DNA from: Phytoseiulus persimilis
Lineage: Eukaryota > Arthropoda > Arachnida > Mesostigmata > Phytoseiidae
Assembly: GCA_037576195.1 (NCBI GenBank)
Contig: CM075101.1
Location: forward strand, 19,716,001 to 19,780,000
Direction of reading: 5' to 3'
Length of the DNA stretch: 64,000 nt
Shown here: positions 13,698 through 27,024 of the stretch, in pieces
Position numbering within the stretch: position 1 is the first letter of the stretch
Layout: every line of letters starts with the position of its first letter
Position numbers and translations under genes: made by a program
Notes under the pieces: model-generated
Told to the model about the DNA's origin: nothing
Seen by the model: the letters and a program-made list of their open reading frames with translations, nothing else
Databases searched by the model: none

Positions 13698-14859
13698 ATA
13701 CTAGGAGCAGGGCAGAAGTCCGAATGCTGCATCTGATTTTTCGCCCTCTTCACGAGCCATCACCTGTTCTGTGCGCTCCTTGCTGATCAGCAACGTTCAG
13801 TTCGTTCTGACTCTGCCTCAGATCAGGGAACGATTATGATGAGAGGTGTCTACTTGGAGCTGCTCAAGCTCATCTATCGATTCAGCTTGAATATGTCTGT
13901 TCCAAACATTGTGATCATGCTCCGCTTTTTTTCTGACTCTCAGCACCTGTTCTGCCGCACACGAAACTTTTCGAAATTCTCTAATTCGAAGCTCCAAGGA
14001 AATTCCGCTGCTCATCTGATGAGAGACTTGCTCACATGTGAGTTGGCTCACGAGAGTTTTCTCCATTTCTCTGAAGGTGTCGTAGTGGAGCTCCTTTCCA
14101 GGTGATCGTTCTCGGGTACTTCAGGTCATCAAAGAAATCAGTCAGGACGCGTTCTACGCATTTCTCTTCTAGAACCCCACAAAGAAGGGGGGGGGCATGA
14201 AATGATCGGAGGTCTCGGTACAACACCGGGGAACCTACGTTTTTCTTGAAGTTCCGGGCGTTTCGAGAGAGCTCAATCATTTTGAATGCACAAGACACTG
14301 TTACCGATGGGTTTCAACTTTTGACTGCGCCGACAGCTCGTTGTAGGATACAGAACTGTGGAACTCTAGTCTATGGGTGGGGCTCCAGGCGAATCGGCGA
14401 ATATCGCATCTCCTCACTTCCTTTACATCCGCTTCCCTCTCGCTCCCTCACCGCTATCTCGCGTCTGACGGAGATTCCCCTCTGAAGATGGATTATTTTG
14501 ACGCCGCAATCCCGCAGGTGTTCGATTCGCGCGCATGAATAGATCTTCTCTACAAAGAAACGGCAGCTGTTGAGTGAGCTCCGCGAGTCATCGTTCAGTG
14601 GATCAGCCAGGCGTCAGAGTAGTATAGGTGACGAAACGAAATCATTGTATAATGAGGCTTTGAAGCAAGAAAGATTGCCTCGCGTGCTCTAAACTTCGAG
14701 TGAAAGAGTAAACTCAGAATGGTTGTCGCTCGTCGAGTCCCCGACTGAGTTTCAACTGGAAGCTTCACATATATTCTTTCGCGGTTTATTCTTGACACGT
14801 TCGAATGAACAACAACAATGGGGCCTGAAATCGAAGGTCTCCACCTTCTAGGAAATGCT

Positions 14860-17788
14860 TCAAATTAAACATCTCGACCCGGAAGTCGTGCTGCAGTTCC
14901 ATGGATCGAATCGATGAGAGTCTGACGGACCTTGGTCCATGAATATGCTGAAATCCATCGATCTCAGATTCATTTCTTGCTGAATAACGGGATCCATTGC
15001 TTTGCTCGGGTAGTCACAGTGCGGGAAAGCCATAGATATGATGACGATTTCTCGCCAGTCAGCCTCGTCAGAGCCCTCTACGTTCCAATCGAAAGATTCT
15101 CCTTTCAGCAAATCCGCAGCACGCAGGACGGCTTGGAATGCAAAGTTCTTCACAAAAGCGTATTCAAGCAGCTTGTGCTCGGCGAAATGATGGCTCATTG
15201 TTTCAAACTTCCTCGAAAGGCACAGGAATAGTGACTGGAATCGGGAATGTATCAAATTTCGACATGGCACTGAACTTCTCCTCCGGGTCACGACAGATAC
15301 GAAGAACCTGAAAAGGCCAACGCTGCGTTCGACTCACCGCCTGTGAGTCCAGTCGATTGGAGATCTCTAATCTTTTGTAAATTGAATGGAATATCCGTTG
15401 AGACACCACGAATCCGAGTGCCCCTAAAGTCGTCAGGTACATCGTTCCCTCCACATGATATGGGTACATCAACCACTCGCTCGGAATGACGAGAACGCGT
15501 TCGCCAGACCCATAATACACCGAGGTTTCCTGAGGGAAGAAATCGATCCCGGGATGTACTCGTGCGAGCAATCTGAATCTCCGGTTAGCCTGCCAGTTCT
15601 CATGCAATTTAATATCGTTTTCTCCGAAGCTAAACTTCACTTAAAATCCGGATCCTATGACGATGCGTCGCTCACGTCGGATGATAGGAGGGGCCATCCA
15701 TCTCGGATACTGCGCGGTGTACCCAACAGACTCAACATCTTGTCGCCCCGGCTCCCGAGAATGCGTAGAACGTTGGTGAGATACTCGGATTGAATATCGA
15801 TCTCGTGTTCTGTTGTATTAAGGCTGTCCACGTGGCTTGAATGGCCGAGGAGCAACGTAGTGTCAGCTATCTCGCTGCCTATATCTTCAAATCCCGGAAT
15901 CTTCGATATACTTGAATCATCCAGTATCTGAAACAGTACGAGGCCAGCCAGAGCTGTCTCAGAGAGCGACGGCATGGCATTCTCAGGTTCTGAGGTTACA
16001 TAATGCAGTGCTTAGAGACCATATCGTTCCGAAATTGAAATATAATTTCGACTCGTAGGGAGAAGAGGACCAAGACCGCTGACCAGCTTGATCGCGAGCA
16101 AGAGCATCCTGATGATCATACGAACTTCGTCTTTAGCGATGAGACCCAGGAGCTCACGGCTCAGCATCGCTCCAAACGTAAGAGGGAAGAATCTTCGAGC
16201 CTGCTTCCACAGGGAAAACTGACTTAATCTGGGGAAGATATCCTCCCTTCTGAACTCGACTCTTGCAGGAAAGTTATGGAATACTGTACAGCAATAACCA
16301 AAATGTTGAGTAGAATCAAACATTGAAGAGGGAATGATAGAGGACTTCGTTCGGCGAAATAGCCGAGTCCTCCACACTGATTCGGCTTTAGAACATGTGG
16401 AGTATGATTTTTCCAACGTGACGGGGCACGGCGAACAAAATAGTAACAAAAAACGTAGAAGCAGACAACTGGATTTTTCGGAGGAATCTTAGGCTTACTT
16501 GACGAGAGCAGAAGCCTTCCTGGCCTGATTTATTGATGGCTGCATCTTCGGTCGCTCGGTGGTGATTTTGGTCCGCGTTTCTGTGAATCATATCAATGAA
16601 TAACACCACAGTGTACATCCTGATCACTTCCCCGAGTTCTTCCGAGTTCTCGACGGTGTTCAAAAGGTGGAGAGTCTCGTCTGGAGAATCGACGACGACT
16701 AAACCACGCTGCCCCGAGTTGATGTAGCTGTCGATGCTTCCGTTCATCAGATCGTGCCAACCCTTGTGTTGCTTCATGAGGTCAGGGAGGTGAAAAGTTG
16801 CTGTCTTGGAAACAGGGCCTTTTCTTATTATACTGGAAATCTCTTTCAACCTCGCCGTTATATACTCGTTCAGCTTAGCGAATTGGCTCTGGATCTCGGA
16901 ATCGACCTCCATGAAGTTTTTTTGGACGAAAAGTTCTTCCAAGGAAACTCTCTTGAAGTCGATGGCTTCAAATGATTTCGATATTTGTCCTAGTACGGCA
17001 CCAATTCTTTCTATGATCTCTGAAGACACGTTGAAACGGGGCTCGGCTGGAGAAGGCTCCAAGATGGTCTGACTCTGTACGTTGTAGGGGGAGAAGTGGA
17101 TGTAGTTTATTCCATGGTTGCTTGAGTGAGCGATGAATGAATTCAGCACCGGATTATGCATGCCGTAGATGAGGGAGATTTTCGCTAGAATCGGTAGAAC
17201 CGGTCCAGATGATCGTGACAAACCAATCGACCTTAGTTCCTCGAGGAAACTCTGCCGAGACTGAGTCGTGATGATCTCCCGATTGAGGCAACTTTCGTAA
17301 AACTTCATCAGCTGCCTCTCAGAATCGCGGCTCACCCGCGCTCCGGACTGCTTCCTGAGCATACCATTTTGAGGAATGAGCCGCTCATCCTGATTTTTCC
17401 TAAGAAGTCGATTCAGTGCTGGCGGCTCATATTCAACCTGGGTGCCCGACTCCGGGCGTCTCGTCGGCCCTGGGGACGCGCAGGTTCCACTGAGAAGATT
17501 GGAGCACGCTTCGTTCAAGACTTCGTTTGTCTCCAAGATGCGATCCAGATTCTTTCGAACGTCTCTCCAAGGAGCACTCTGATCCATGACCCCGGATCGC
17601 GCCATGAGCTTCTTGCTGCCCGAGAAGAACAACAGATAGACGAGTCCCACGAGAATGAGCTGGCTCCTGCGAAAATATAAAGCGCCGCAAACATCCTCCA
17701 CCGAATTTTTGATCGCTCTGAGATTAATCTCACACAAATAACGCGCTTCGTTATCTTCAGGCATGGTGAGATCTGCTCTATAGCACAC
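14860..17788 (-). CDS. M13 (neprilysin-like) family protein lacking the zinc site
   Basis: The first exon (17788 or 17764 down to 16499, 430 codons, donor caa/gtaagc) has a cytoplasmic N-terminus, a membrane segment near residues 45-57 (type II topology, as in M13 enzymes), then ERQLMKFYESCLN, which matches the family block in which a cysteine follows the kFY.sC motif. Later comes HKGWHDLMNG..., leading to VVVDSPDETLHLLNTV, like the block that precedes the family NYL.W motif. Downstream blocks at about 16300-16040, 15970-15676, 15640-15340 and 15315-14860 carry the C-terminal half. One contains SVYYGSGERVLVIPSEWL (family nAYY...N.IvfPagiL) and GALGFVVSQRIFHSI, where active members have G..IGHE..H. 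The zinc-binding His and Glu are thus Gln and Arg, and the downstream ENIAD glutamate block is also replaced. It ends with CSTTSGSRC, like the family C-terminal Cys pair. Some junctions are not phase-compatible or need introns of about 40 bases, so it may be decaying. It is an inactive homologue if expressed. Confidence 0.55.
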
Positions 17789-19905
17789 ATCAAATGTAAT
17801 CTTTTAGGCGAGGTCAAATCGTGAATCGGACATCCATGAAATTGGACCTGTCACGGAATCACGCGGAGGGAAGGATGGAGAATCAGTTCTTATGAGCAAT
17901 GGTCAGATGTTCTGAGGCCACAGCTTTGGATTTCCACTATGCGCTTCGAACCCTGGAAATATATCCCGAAGACCACTCGGAGTCAGTGTGCCTGGACTTT
18001 CCTCGCGGAATAGAATCCGACCCATTCGGAGACTCTTCATCATCCCTCTTCATTATTCCATTTCCCTCGCTGTCAACTGAGTCCCATCGATTTTCACGAA
18101 TCCGCTTCTGTTATACTTCCTAGAGTTTGAAGGAAATCCCGACCAACGGAAGCGAACAGTTTATATGCCTTGCGAACAGAGCACCAGATAATATTGCTAC
18201 TTCATTTATTTATCCGAGAGACCGGAGATCCCGAAGTCCCATCAGACACGAGATTCCAGAATTCGGCTTCGTTCGAAACTCCACTTGGTTAGACGAAGGT
18301 TGAGGTAGGAGAAGGAGCCGAAGCATTTCCTCCCAGAGCTACACCCGGAGTCAATTATTCCGCTCTGACTAGCGGTGGCGGAATACATGGGAGAGAACAG
18401 AAGCACGTCCCACTGTTTCCTGTTCAGCCCCATAAGTCCCGGATTGATTCGTTGCCACACCGCAAGAGATCTATTTCCGAGATCGAAGGATCACTGACGC
18501 TCCACTTTGACGTTACTATAGTTTCGATGTCGGAGAATCACGACGAACATTCAACTTTTCGGGGCTTCAACGCCTGTGCTCATTTACCGAGCAGACCCAC
18601 GAACACTCATGCGATTGCCTTTGAATTCACGCAGGACATACACCTCATGTAACCAGTTCGCTATTCCCTCTAGAACTCAGCATTACAATTCGCGTCTAGC
18701 ATCTTTGATTAAAATGCTGCACCGTTATACTACCGTGGTGGCAGCCGTCGCTATCAGGTCGGTCGGGAGGAATGGGCCACATGCTCTGTACGCCAGTTCT
18801 CAGCGCAACGCGCTTCTGCTGTTGATACACGAGCGGTGAGTGGTCATGAGAAACTCCCGTCACGCGATTCTTGAAATTCGAGTATCCGACTTGTTGCAGC
18901 GACGAATTCCGACTAGGAGTTGGAGAAGGTTTCGAATTACAACATTTAAACTACTTTCCCAGCGTTCCAGAACGCCACAAATTCTCAGGAACTCGAGTCC
19001 GCAAGCTCTTTCGTAGTGATCAGCCTAATCGAATCTCGTCTGGGCTCCGAACTCGGGAATTGTGAACACATCGGACACTTCGGGAGAAATCCCGGTAAGA
19101 ATCTTCCGATCGACTGAGCAGCTGGATCTTTCCCGCTCTCGGTCCGCTTTTACTGAGATTGATCCAGTCACCGCGAATAGAGGGAGGATCCCGTTCTCAA
19201 GAGTCGAAGTTCAAACCTGAGGATCGTCAAGTACGGGCTTCGCTGCGGGTCACAGCTCTTCGGAATCTGTGCGGATCGAATTGCGACTATTTAGGCTGCA
19301 GCATGAATCCCTTCAAATCCGTTCTTCCATTAAATTCCCCAACATCCCCCACTACGTTAGAGCCGCGGTCATTCAGTTTTTCGGTCGTTTCCGATTCCTC
19401 TGCTGTAGGAGTTCCAGCAGTAAAATCAACAACTGGACTTCACCGGAACAGCTCAGAGGCCGTTCGGTTCGGGGGGAAATAATTCGGACCTCGTGCTGAG
19501 GACCACGGTCGATATGAGAGGGGGGAATTCGTTCTCCTCACGACGTCGACCCAATTGGGCTAAATCATTTTTCTAGGTGGAAGTCGACTCGGGAGCACGC
19601 AGAACTTTCCGAAGGGGAGCTGACTAGTTCCAGACCTCCATATCGAGGCTCAAGAGCTTTCTTCCAGAATACGGCATCGAGTACAGATACAGGTACTATG
19701 GCTACTGTAATCCATTGGGAATTTTCCGTTCGAGGTGGATTCGTTTCGCAAATCTGTGAGTGAGTTGCGGCTGTGGAAGTTCGATAGGCTCCGAGCGTTC
19801 ACGAGGCATGTGGTCGTCGCTGTCAAAATGGAAAACCTGTAAAGAGGAATTTACGATGACGACCACTTGTAAAATTCAGCATAGTTGATAGGAATCTTAG
19901 ACAGA
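17789..19905. other. Intergenic stretch
   Basis: Short overlapping frames on both strands only. I see no recognisable gene, RNA or repeat. It separates the 5' end of the M13-like gene from the 3' end of the F-box/WD40 gene, both on the minus strand. Confidence 0.5.
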
Positions 19906-22735
19906 TCACATTGAAATCAGGTAAAACACCCGAATCGCATCATGACTCGGCGAATTCGTGGAATTACAAACCGCCAAACAGTCGTGGGGCTTCCGACCTC
20001 TCAGGGGAACGACGATCTTCGTGTCGTCGGCCACGAATGTTGTGAATTTCCGCACCCAGGAATAACCCATGGTGAAAAGACGCCGGATCAGTTGGCCGCT
20101 TCCGTAGTCGAAGAGGAACACGTCTCCTTCCAGGCAGCACGAGATCATGTAGGATAACTTCAAAGCGACCGCCGAAACAGGGTTGGCATTCTCGTATCGA
20201 CGCAAACACTTCCCCGTTCGGATGTCCCACAACTTGATAGTGCCTTTCAAGTTGCCCGTGATCATTCGGTTTGTGCTCGAGCACATGTAGCGCGTGAATG
20301 CCTCCATATCGATTGTCGAGATCCACTGACCGTTCATGACGTCAAGAGTCAAGCCGATAAATGAGCTATGGATTGCTGCGAATGCGATGCCCTGGAAAAA
20401 GCAACGGCTTTCAGGAGGATCCTTATTCCTTGGAAGAACGGAAACCTTATCACCAAGCCGCAATTCGACTCTCCATGGAATCGAAGTGGGATAACGCATC
20501 TCTCGCCTCGGTGACTCACGTCGAAGTATTCGAGGTTAAAAATCGATGTCTGCGTCGTCCTGGTGTAAAGTGGCTTGCCGAACGACATGTCATAAACATA
20601 AATTTCATCGTAGGCCACAATGACAATGCGTTGATCATCGAACGCGACGTGTCGGATAGCGTCCTTGTGATTTTTGAGATGTCCGAAGCATTCGCCCGTG
20701 TTCAAACTCCACAAGCGAGCGGACCGATCCTCAGAACCCGTCAGCAACCTACGATAAAATGGTGCGGATGGAAGTCATTGGGGCGGAAAGGTAATCGCCA
20801 AACAGGGACGGCGTCGCCAGAGACCAAAACCAAGATTGACAACTCACTTATTCTTGTGGATGTGAAAACAAGTCACGTTAGCCGTGTGCCCCGAGAAAAC
20901 ATGTAGCGCTTTACCCGCTGAGACATCCCATACTCTAGCTGCCGAATCTTTAGCGATAGACACAAGCTGCGAGCTTCGTGGTACGAACTCGATGCGAACC
21001 AAAGATTTCTTGTGCCCGATCAACTGCCACAGGAGGCATCCTGTAAAACGGAGATGTTGTTTTCTCGTCGGTAAGGAAACAAGGGTTAAAAATCAACAAT
21101 TCTAAGAGCGACCACGTACAATAACTGCGACACGACGCTTCAGTCGGACTCTGTCTGCTCTCTGCTCAGGCTGGGCATCGCGGACCTCTGTCGACTCTAA
21201 GCGGCTTCATTTCAGACGAATGGACTGGCGATAATCTGTCAAACCTCATCAGCGGACGATCTAGGCTTCGCACGACGCTCCTCGAGGGATCAAAATATCA
21301 GCAGAGAGGATGACGAAAAAACAATCTGTCGGATTGTTCCCCTTAGGATAGTCCACCACATGTTGACAGTTAAATGAGTATGTCGTCACCATGACACAGC
21401 GGTGTTTTGAAAGATATCCGGTTCCCACGATGACAGATTATTAAGATGTTACGAGTGGATACCGACTCTTCGCACGGTCGAGTTTCCACAACCCAGTGGG
21501 TGGTTCACCATTTTCGCCGACAAGAAGCGTTTATGCATGATTCATGACGTATCGTGAGATGGTTCTTGGCTGAATGAGAGCTCGTACTCACCAGTCTTGG
21601 CATTCCATACTCCGAGAGCGGTTCTTGAAAGAGTGGCGACGATCCAGTCTTGATAGACTGCAATGCATCGCTCATTGTGCATGTGATAGCGGGAGCACCA
21701 AACAGGATCGTCGAGCGGTGATTGAGTCCACTTGGTGTTCACGATATACGAACGTTTCCATGTGACTTCAGGCTGCAAGGTCGGGAGCAACGGTACTGTG
21801 TCGTTCATTCTTGAGAGAATTCCGTGAGGGAATTCGGTTTGAGGGAATGTCAATTGTAGATAGTGTGTTGATTGGGAATCGATTGTCTCATCGAGGCGCA
21901 GGGAGAGTCTCGGTACTCATTTTTGAAGTAATCTCTCCCCTCGGAGTGGATTTCGAAAACCGCCTCCAGTAAAAGCGTTCGGAGAGCTGTTTTTCGTCGA
22001 CCGCGCCAAATGGGGCGAGCGGGAGTCTTCTTGCGTCGAATTATACACTGGATAAAGCGTCAAGTTGGAAGTCGATTGATTGCTCGTTCTCTAAGTAGCA
22101 GCTTGCGATCCTGAGCCTCCGATTCGCGACGACAGGCCGTTGAAATTGGGAAGCCGATATCTTATGATATTAGCCGATATCAATCATTCGAAACAAATGT
22201 TTTTCGATGAACGAGGTATCCACGGGTTTTAACCCTTAAATCCGGGGGCACTATAGATAATGAAGATCACGGGGACACTCGAGTGCCGATAACTCATTTT
22301 GTAACTCGCATTGCGTCTGAACATGACGACACATCCGTACGTTTACTTTTCGGCGATTCAGGCAGGGCTGCACGAGCGTATCAAGCGCTACGGGTCGACC
22401 GCAAGTTCTACTTCACAAAGGGAGTCCTAGGAACTCATCCACAACTGGATGGTCTTAGGATTGGCGGGAAACGATTCACAAACCTCGTCTTTGTGGAGAA
22501 CGGCATCGACTTTACAGAATTTTCTCTCCTGGCACTTTCTGCGCCAGAGAGTCTCGTCCGAACATAACCTGCGGAAACGTCGGCAAGTGCGACCCAACGC
22601 GACGATCTGCGTCGCAGACAGATACGATATAATTTTGAGGAGAATTTCATTTGGCAAGGCCGAAAGGTAATCCACGCGTTTTGGAGAACAGTTGTGCTTG
22701 CACTTCTCCATCCGAACACCTCGAGCAGCCGTCAT
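19906..22735 (-). CDS. F-box/WD40 repeat protein (FBXW family)
   Basis: Five exons join in phase to give a 446-residue protein: 22735-22484, 21772-21592, 21040-20848, 20748-20520 and 20391-19906. A Met at 22711 is an alternative start. The F-box is at residues 24-63 (LSALPNEILLKIISYL... to ETLWRRKCQ) and would bind SKP1 in an SCF ubiquitin ligase. It is followed by a WKRSYI linker like that between F-box and propeller in FBXW proteins. WD40 blades end in VWNAKTG, ARVWDVSAGKALHVFSGH, ARLWSLNTGECFGHL, VYDMSFGKPLY, IKLWDIRTGKCLRRY and LFDYGSG, about six to seven in all. Splice donors such as gtgagt and acceptors with pyrimidine tracts support each junction. The propeller presumably recognises the substrate, which cannot be read from sequence. 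The last blades are divergent. The length fits small FBXW members, but I cannot assign the orthologue. Confidence 0.9.
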
Positions 22736-25700
22736 TAGTGCGCCCTGTAATAGAGGAAGATCTTGCAGTCAGTTCCGTTTAAACTCGGTTACTTCGGTGA
22801 GTTTATTCCGTGCGGCTATCTCGTGAGTCTCCAATTGTCGGAGAACCGAGCGAGTCGATGGTTGTGTCGCTGTTGAAAAACATCGATTGCGTGTCGAATC
22901 TAATAGCGCCAGTCAGAAACTTCCGCGCGCATGGCATCAAATAGAATCAATCCCCATACGAATCGTCCCGCATCTCTCACGCATCGTCTCGGGTCTACTT
23001 TCGAATAGCGCCCGATGGTACGGAATCGAGAGAATTCTCGTCGTCGCTCGAAAAGGAGGAACTCACTCGAATCGGGAAGGCCAATACTCCCCGAGCACTT
23101 TGACAAGAGATTTTAAGACGCATTCCGTCGCTCGTCTAAACTCGGCAATCGATTTCAGAGAGATCTCATCGCGTTGCGCACGAAAGATGATGCGTATACA
23201 TATCGATCCCAACCCAACGATGGAACATGGAACATCGAGTTATCTCAGACCTTCTCTCTGGAAACGAGAGCCCCCCCCCTCCCGCTGCTTGCAACAACGT
23301 AACACTCACAATCAGATACCTCATTGTAGATCAAATACACGATAGGTTACATCAAAGCACTCCGAAATGTACCTGTTTGGAACCGCCACATCCTCGGGGC
23401 CATAACCGGAGGCCCACGAGATGTCCATCCACCGCACATACCCATATTGGAAAACCCCGTCACTGCTTGAATCATGAACCTTCCTCAGTTCCCGCGAGTG
23501 CCCTGTTCGGTAACCTGAGGAACTATTCGGAACATGAGCGCCAGCCCACGAACGTCGTAGCCGAGAGAAAATTTACGCCATTTCTGAAGTAAGGAAGCCT
23601 CCCCAGCAGCCTGTCCATCAATTCACCAGTCCATTGATCAGCGACTCTTAGAAACGACTTCTTTTCGCCACCGCAGCGAGCTCAAGTTGTCGCGCAAGAG
23701 CGATGGGGCCTCGAGCAGAATCGCTACATTATTGGAGTAACAAGTCATCATTTCGTTTCGGACGTTATGGATCCCTTCATCTGCCAGAGTCACGTGGGCC
23801 ACGGCCATGGGTGCTCTTCTCTGAGCTTTTCAGCTCCGCAGCAATGAAAGAACACACGCACTACTAGAGCAGAGGATCGAAGTCTGCGAAGGGAAACTGA
23901 GCCGAGTCGGATAGGTGAACTCCAAACTGAAATCCTGTGATAGAGGAAAGCATATCGCTACTTCAACGACCCCAAGTTAGGCGGAGAGCGTTTTCTGCTC
24001 CCCGCGAGGAGCTGTTATCGTACGGACATGGGTAAAATACAGCGTTGGCGCCCTTCGATTCCCAGCCCAGGCTCATAGGGACCATTGTTTAGAATCCGAA
24101 CTCTAGATAGTTGCATTGTCTAAAAGGAGTTCCCGTAAACAAGCTCGGCACGGCGCGGTTGGATAAGTCAGCGCTCACTTGCGGCCTCTTCGACTATCAA
24201 CCATGAGCGAATCGAGGCACTGCGAGAACACAACACAATTGTGGAGAAAAGTGAAGAGAAGAGGGATTTTCGACTTCTCTATATCGGCGGACTTTTATCG
24301 GAGTTCCGCAGCCCGAGGAAGAAGTTTCGAGCACGGAGAGCGCTATCCTTCTGAGGCTCTTTTGACGGGATGTCGCCGAGGGTTCGACTGGAGCCCCAGT
24401 ATTTCGACTCGTCAGCATCATTGAGGCGTCAGTGTTCGAACTAGCGGCTCACCGGGAGACACCATACACATTTGAGTTCGCTATGGTTCTTCGTTTGCAT
24501 GAATTATGCCTGAGCTGCTTGCACCAACCTGAACGTCGAGGACGGCGGTCTCCAGTGCCACTCACATTACCTCGGCACTCATCTACTTGATCCGTTCCTC
24601 ACTCTTGCGTTGTTCTTTACTGAGTGTGTGTGGGGTCCAATGCGTCAGCTGGGAGAGTATCCGGAGAGACCGTGGAAAGGGAGTCTGATTTCAAAAACGC
24701 CCGCCACAGATTCGCCCTTTCTCTGCGGAGGAGTTGGGCGGCGCCACTTATGGACGCTCGCTTACGTATGTGTACACCATCCGTTTTCGTACACTGTGCC
24801 ACATCAGGGATCCAAACTCTACCAGGGTACCGAATCTCTCTGCTATGTGTACACTCGCATCCGTATACGCTTCATTCGTTACATATGTTGCGGATTGCCG
24901 AGAGACGCTTCGCCTCCCCAACAATCAGAGCGTGATTGACAGAACGAGCTGAACAACCCATCTGGAAGAAGTTCCAAAGAGATCCAATGATTTTCGAAAG
25001 AATTCTCCGAGTCCTGTCCCAAGCATCTATCTGAAAGGAGCCACGTCCGCATCCTTCCTCAACGCCATTCTCTTGAGAAAATCCGTGGCTACTCTTACTG
25101 GAGAAGTGGATTCCGTGCGGAAGCGGGGAGAATTTCCGACGAGAACTGGATTCCTAATGAATACATGCTCTCCGTTTACAGATTTCTACGATATCCGAGC
25201 CGTGTGTTTCACATCCACGAAGTTCGCTTCGCGAAGGCCGCTCGTAGGGTTGTCGGAGGGGGAAGGGGGTTTCAGGGAATCGATCTAACCTCCGTGGTAT
25301 TGCACGCCTGTCATTCTCAAAGTTCATGTTGAGAAGTCCAAGAGGAGCGCAATAGAATTGGAGGAGAGCGAGAATGCCTTCACATGAAGGCTGCAAGAAG
25401 TTGGGAATCACCGAAGATCCCCGATATTCTTCGACCGTTGTTGAAACCGGATCGATGTTATTTCGGCACCTGCCGGCTGGGGAACATATCTGTAAGACTG
25501 GACACTCGATTCACGTCTTCAAGAAACCGCATCTGAGTTCTGAAATCTTACATTCGATCTCATCTCACGTTTCTGACTCTGCCAGTTCCGACGCCAACAC
25601 CTGGGCAGTTTGGCTATTACGGAAGGACGGCTGACTGACAACCACTTATTATTATGAGCACTCGAGGGTCCTGGCATGAGCCGATCGTACGATCATCAGC

Positions 25701-26269
25701 GTACTAGCGGTGTCTAGAATTGACGTGTGTGATGAATACCATTGCGTCTCATGATGCTTTTATGAACTGTCTCCGAGCTCAAGCCATCAGCTGTCGGAAC
25801 GTTAGCTCCCCAGTGCGACGATGAGGAGGACATAGAAACGTCGCGATGTTCGCGCTTTGCTTCTGATAGACTCGTTGTCATTGTGATGCTGGACTCGGCG
25901 AAAGCGCCACGGGTTGGAGGGACGTGCGATGCCGTCCCCCGCCGCGGTGTGGACATTGCGGCGCTCCCGGTGTTATTGTATAGGCGCCTTCCATAACGAA
26001 TCCTTCCTTAATGAATATGAGTGAGCTTGCAGGTATATACTGGTACAACCGCGCCACGGGTGCGCCCATCACACTTGGCGACGACACGGAATACGGAATG
26101 CCGGGTTGGCTCCGAGATAGCCCTGCGTTCCCGTTGGATGAAAAACGGCTCATCATGGAAGCGTCCAAGATGTACGATGAAGTATCAGAGCAAAGTTCGC
26201 CGCAATGAGCTTCAAGAGATTGTTTCGTTGGTCTCACTTTTTCTTCCATCGCTCGCGATGCTTGGTAGC
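22736..26269. other. Intergenic stretch, no supportable gene
   Basis: Holds the presumed promoter side of the F-box/WD40 gene; no core promoter element was identified. Overlapping open frames on both strands (for example at 24.2-24.4, 24.6-24.95 and 25.1-25.4 kb) show no family signature. A plus frame at 26011-26208 lies opposite a minus frame at 25878-26453, and neither is decisive. Confidence 0.4.
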
Positions 26270-26440
26270 AGCAAATGATGATGAAGCCGACTTTTGTTGG
26301 GCTCACTGTGCTGTTCAATTTCGGTGACGAGACTTTCACGTCTATGTCCCACCTTTTCGATTCAAACTTGGAAAACTCCTGGAGACGCTGGACTCTGATT
26401 TCCGAACTCGGAATTTGCAGCGCAAATCTGTACTTTGACT
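26270..26440 (+). repeat. Dispersed repeat, copy A
   Basis: The segment gacttttgttgggctcactg and the following bases, through a ttcggtga...tcccaccttttcg block, resemble 35595-35745, which has acaacttttgtccagctcac and a matching tcccatcgtttcggtgg block. The order and spacing are the same. Both copies are interstitial and lack clear ends. The element type is unknown. Confidence 0.5.
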
Positions 26441-27024
26441 TTTTCGGAGACACAACGAGTTTTTCGAGCCATGGTTAGAAATGGAGCGAAGAGTTTAATG
26501 ACCGGGATTTTTGATCACCGCGGGCTGGCGGAACCTCCATCGTTTTCTGTCATTCACCAGGTCTATGCATATGGAAACGGATCTGTTTCTCTGAAAGGAC
26601 ACATCTTCCACGGGAGAACCGCTGCAAGCATTCTATTCGGTGAATGTGCTTTTGGAAGCCACACATCGTGCCCACATATCGGGCAGTTTACGGAGCCCTT
26701 GTTGGTAAAAGTATTCGTTTTTCGAACCAAACCATTCATGGTATATGACGAAGAGAACGATGACGGAGAAAAAAGTCACAACGACGAAGCAACATCGTGA
26801 AGATCAATTCGGTCGACGATTCCACTCGTGTAGTCAACCTCAAACGTTCCAAGATTATGAATTCCTGGGGACAGGGACGAATACCGCACCATGAAAACAA
26901 CAGATAGATAACCATGAGTTACGGCCTGGGACAAGGGCCCCCCTGACGAGCGATAATCCACGGATACATCCCAAAGCGGCTCCCAGGTGGGTTTTGAAAC
27001 GGACTTCTCCCCGAGACTGATTAG

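Noticed and set aside
22887..23592. Long plus frames upstream of the F-box gene
   Set aside because: No family signature, compositionally biased, and overlapped by a minus frame.
24610..24952. Three overlapping plus frames of 70-110 codons
   Set aside because: All three plus frames open over the same stretch reflects local composition, not a gene.
24964..25288. Plus frame faintly like an ABC-transporter nucleotide-binding segment
   Set aside because: The supposed Walker A reads GATSASF without the Gly-Lys-Ser core and no other ABC motif follows; likely chance.
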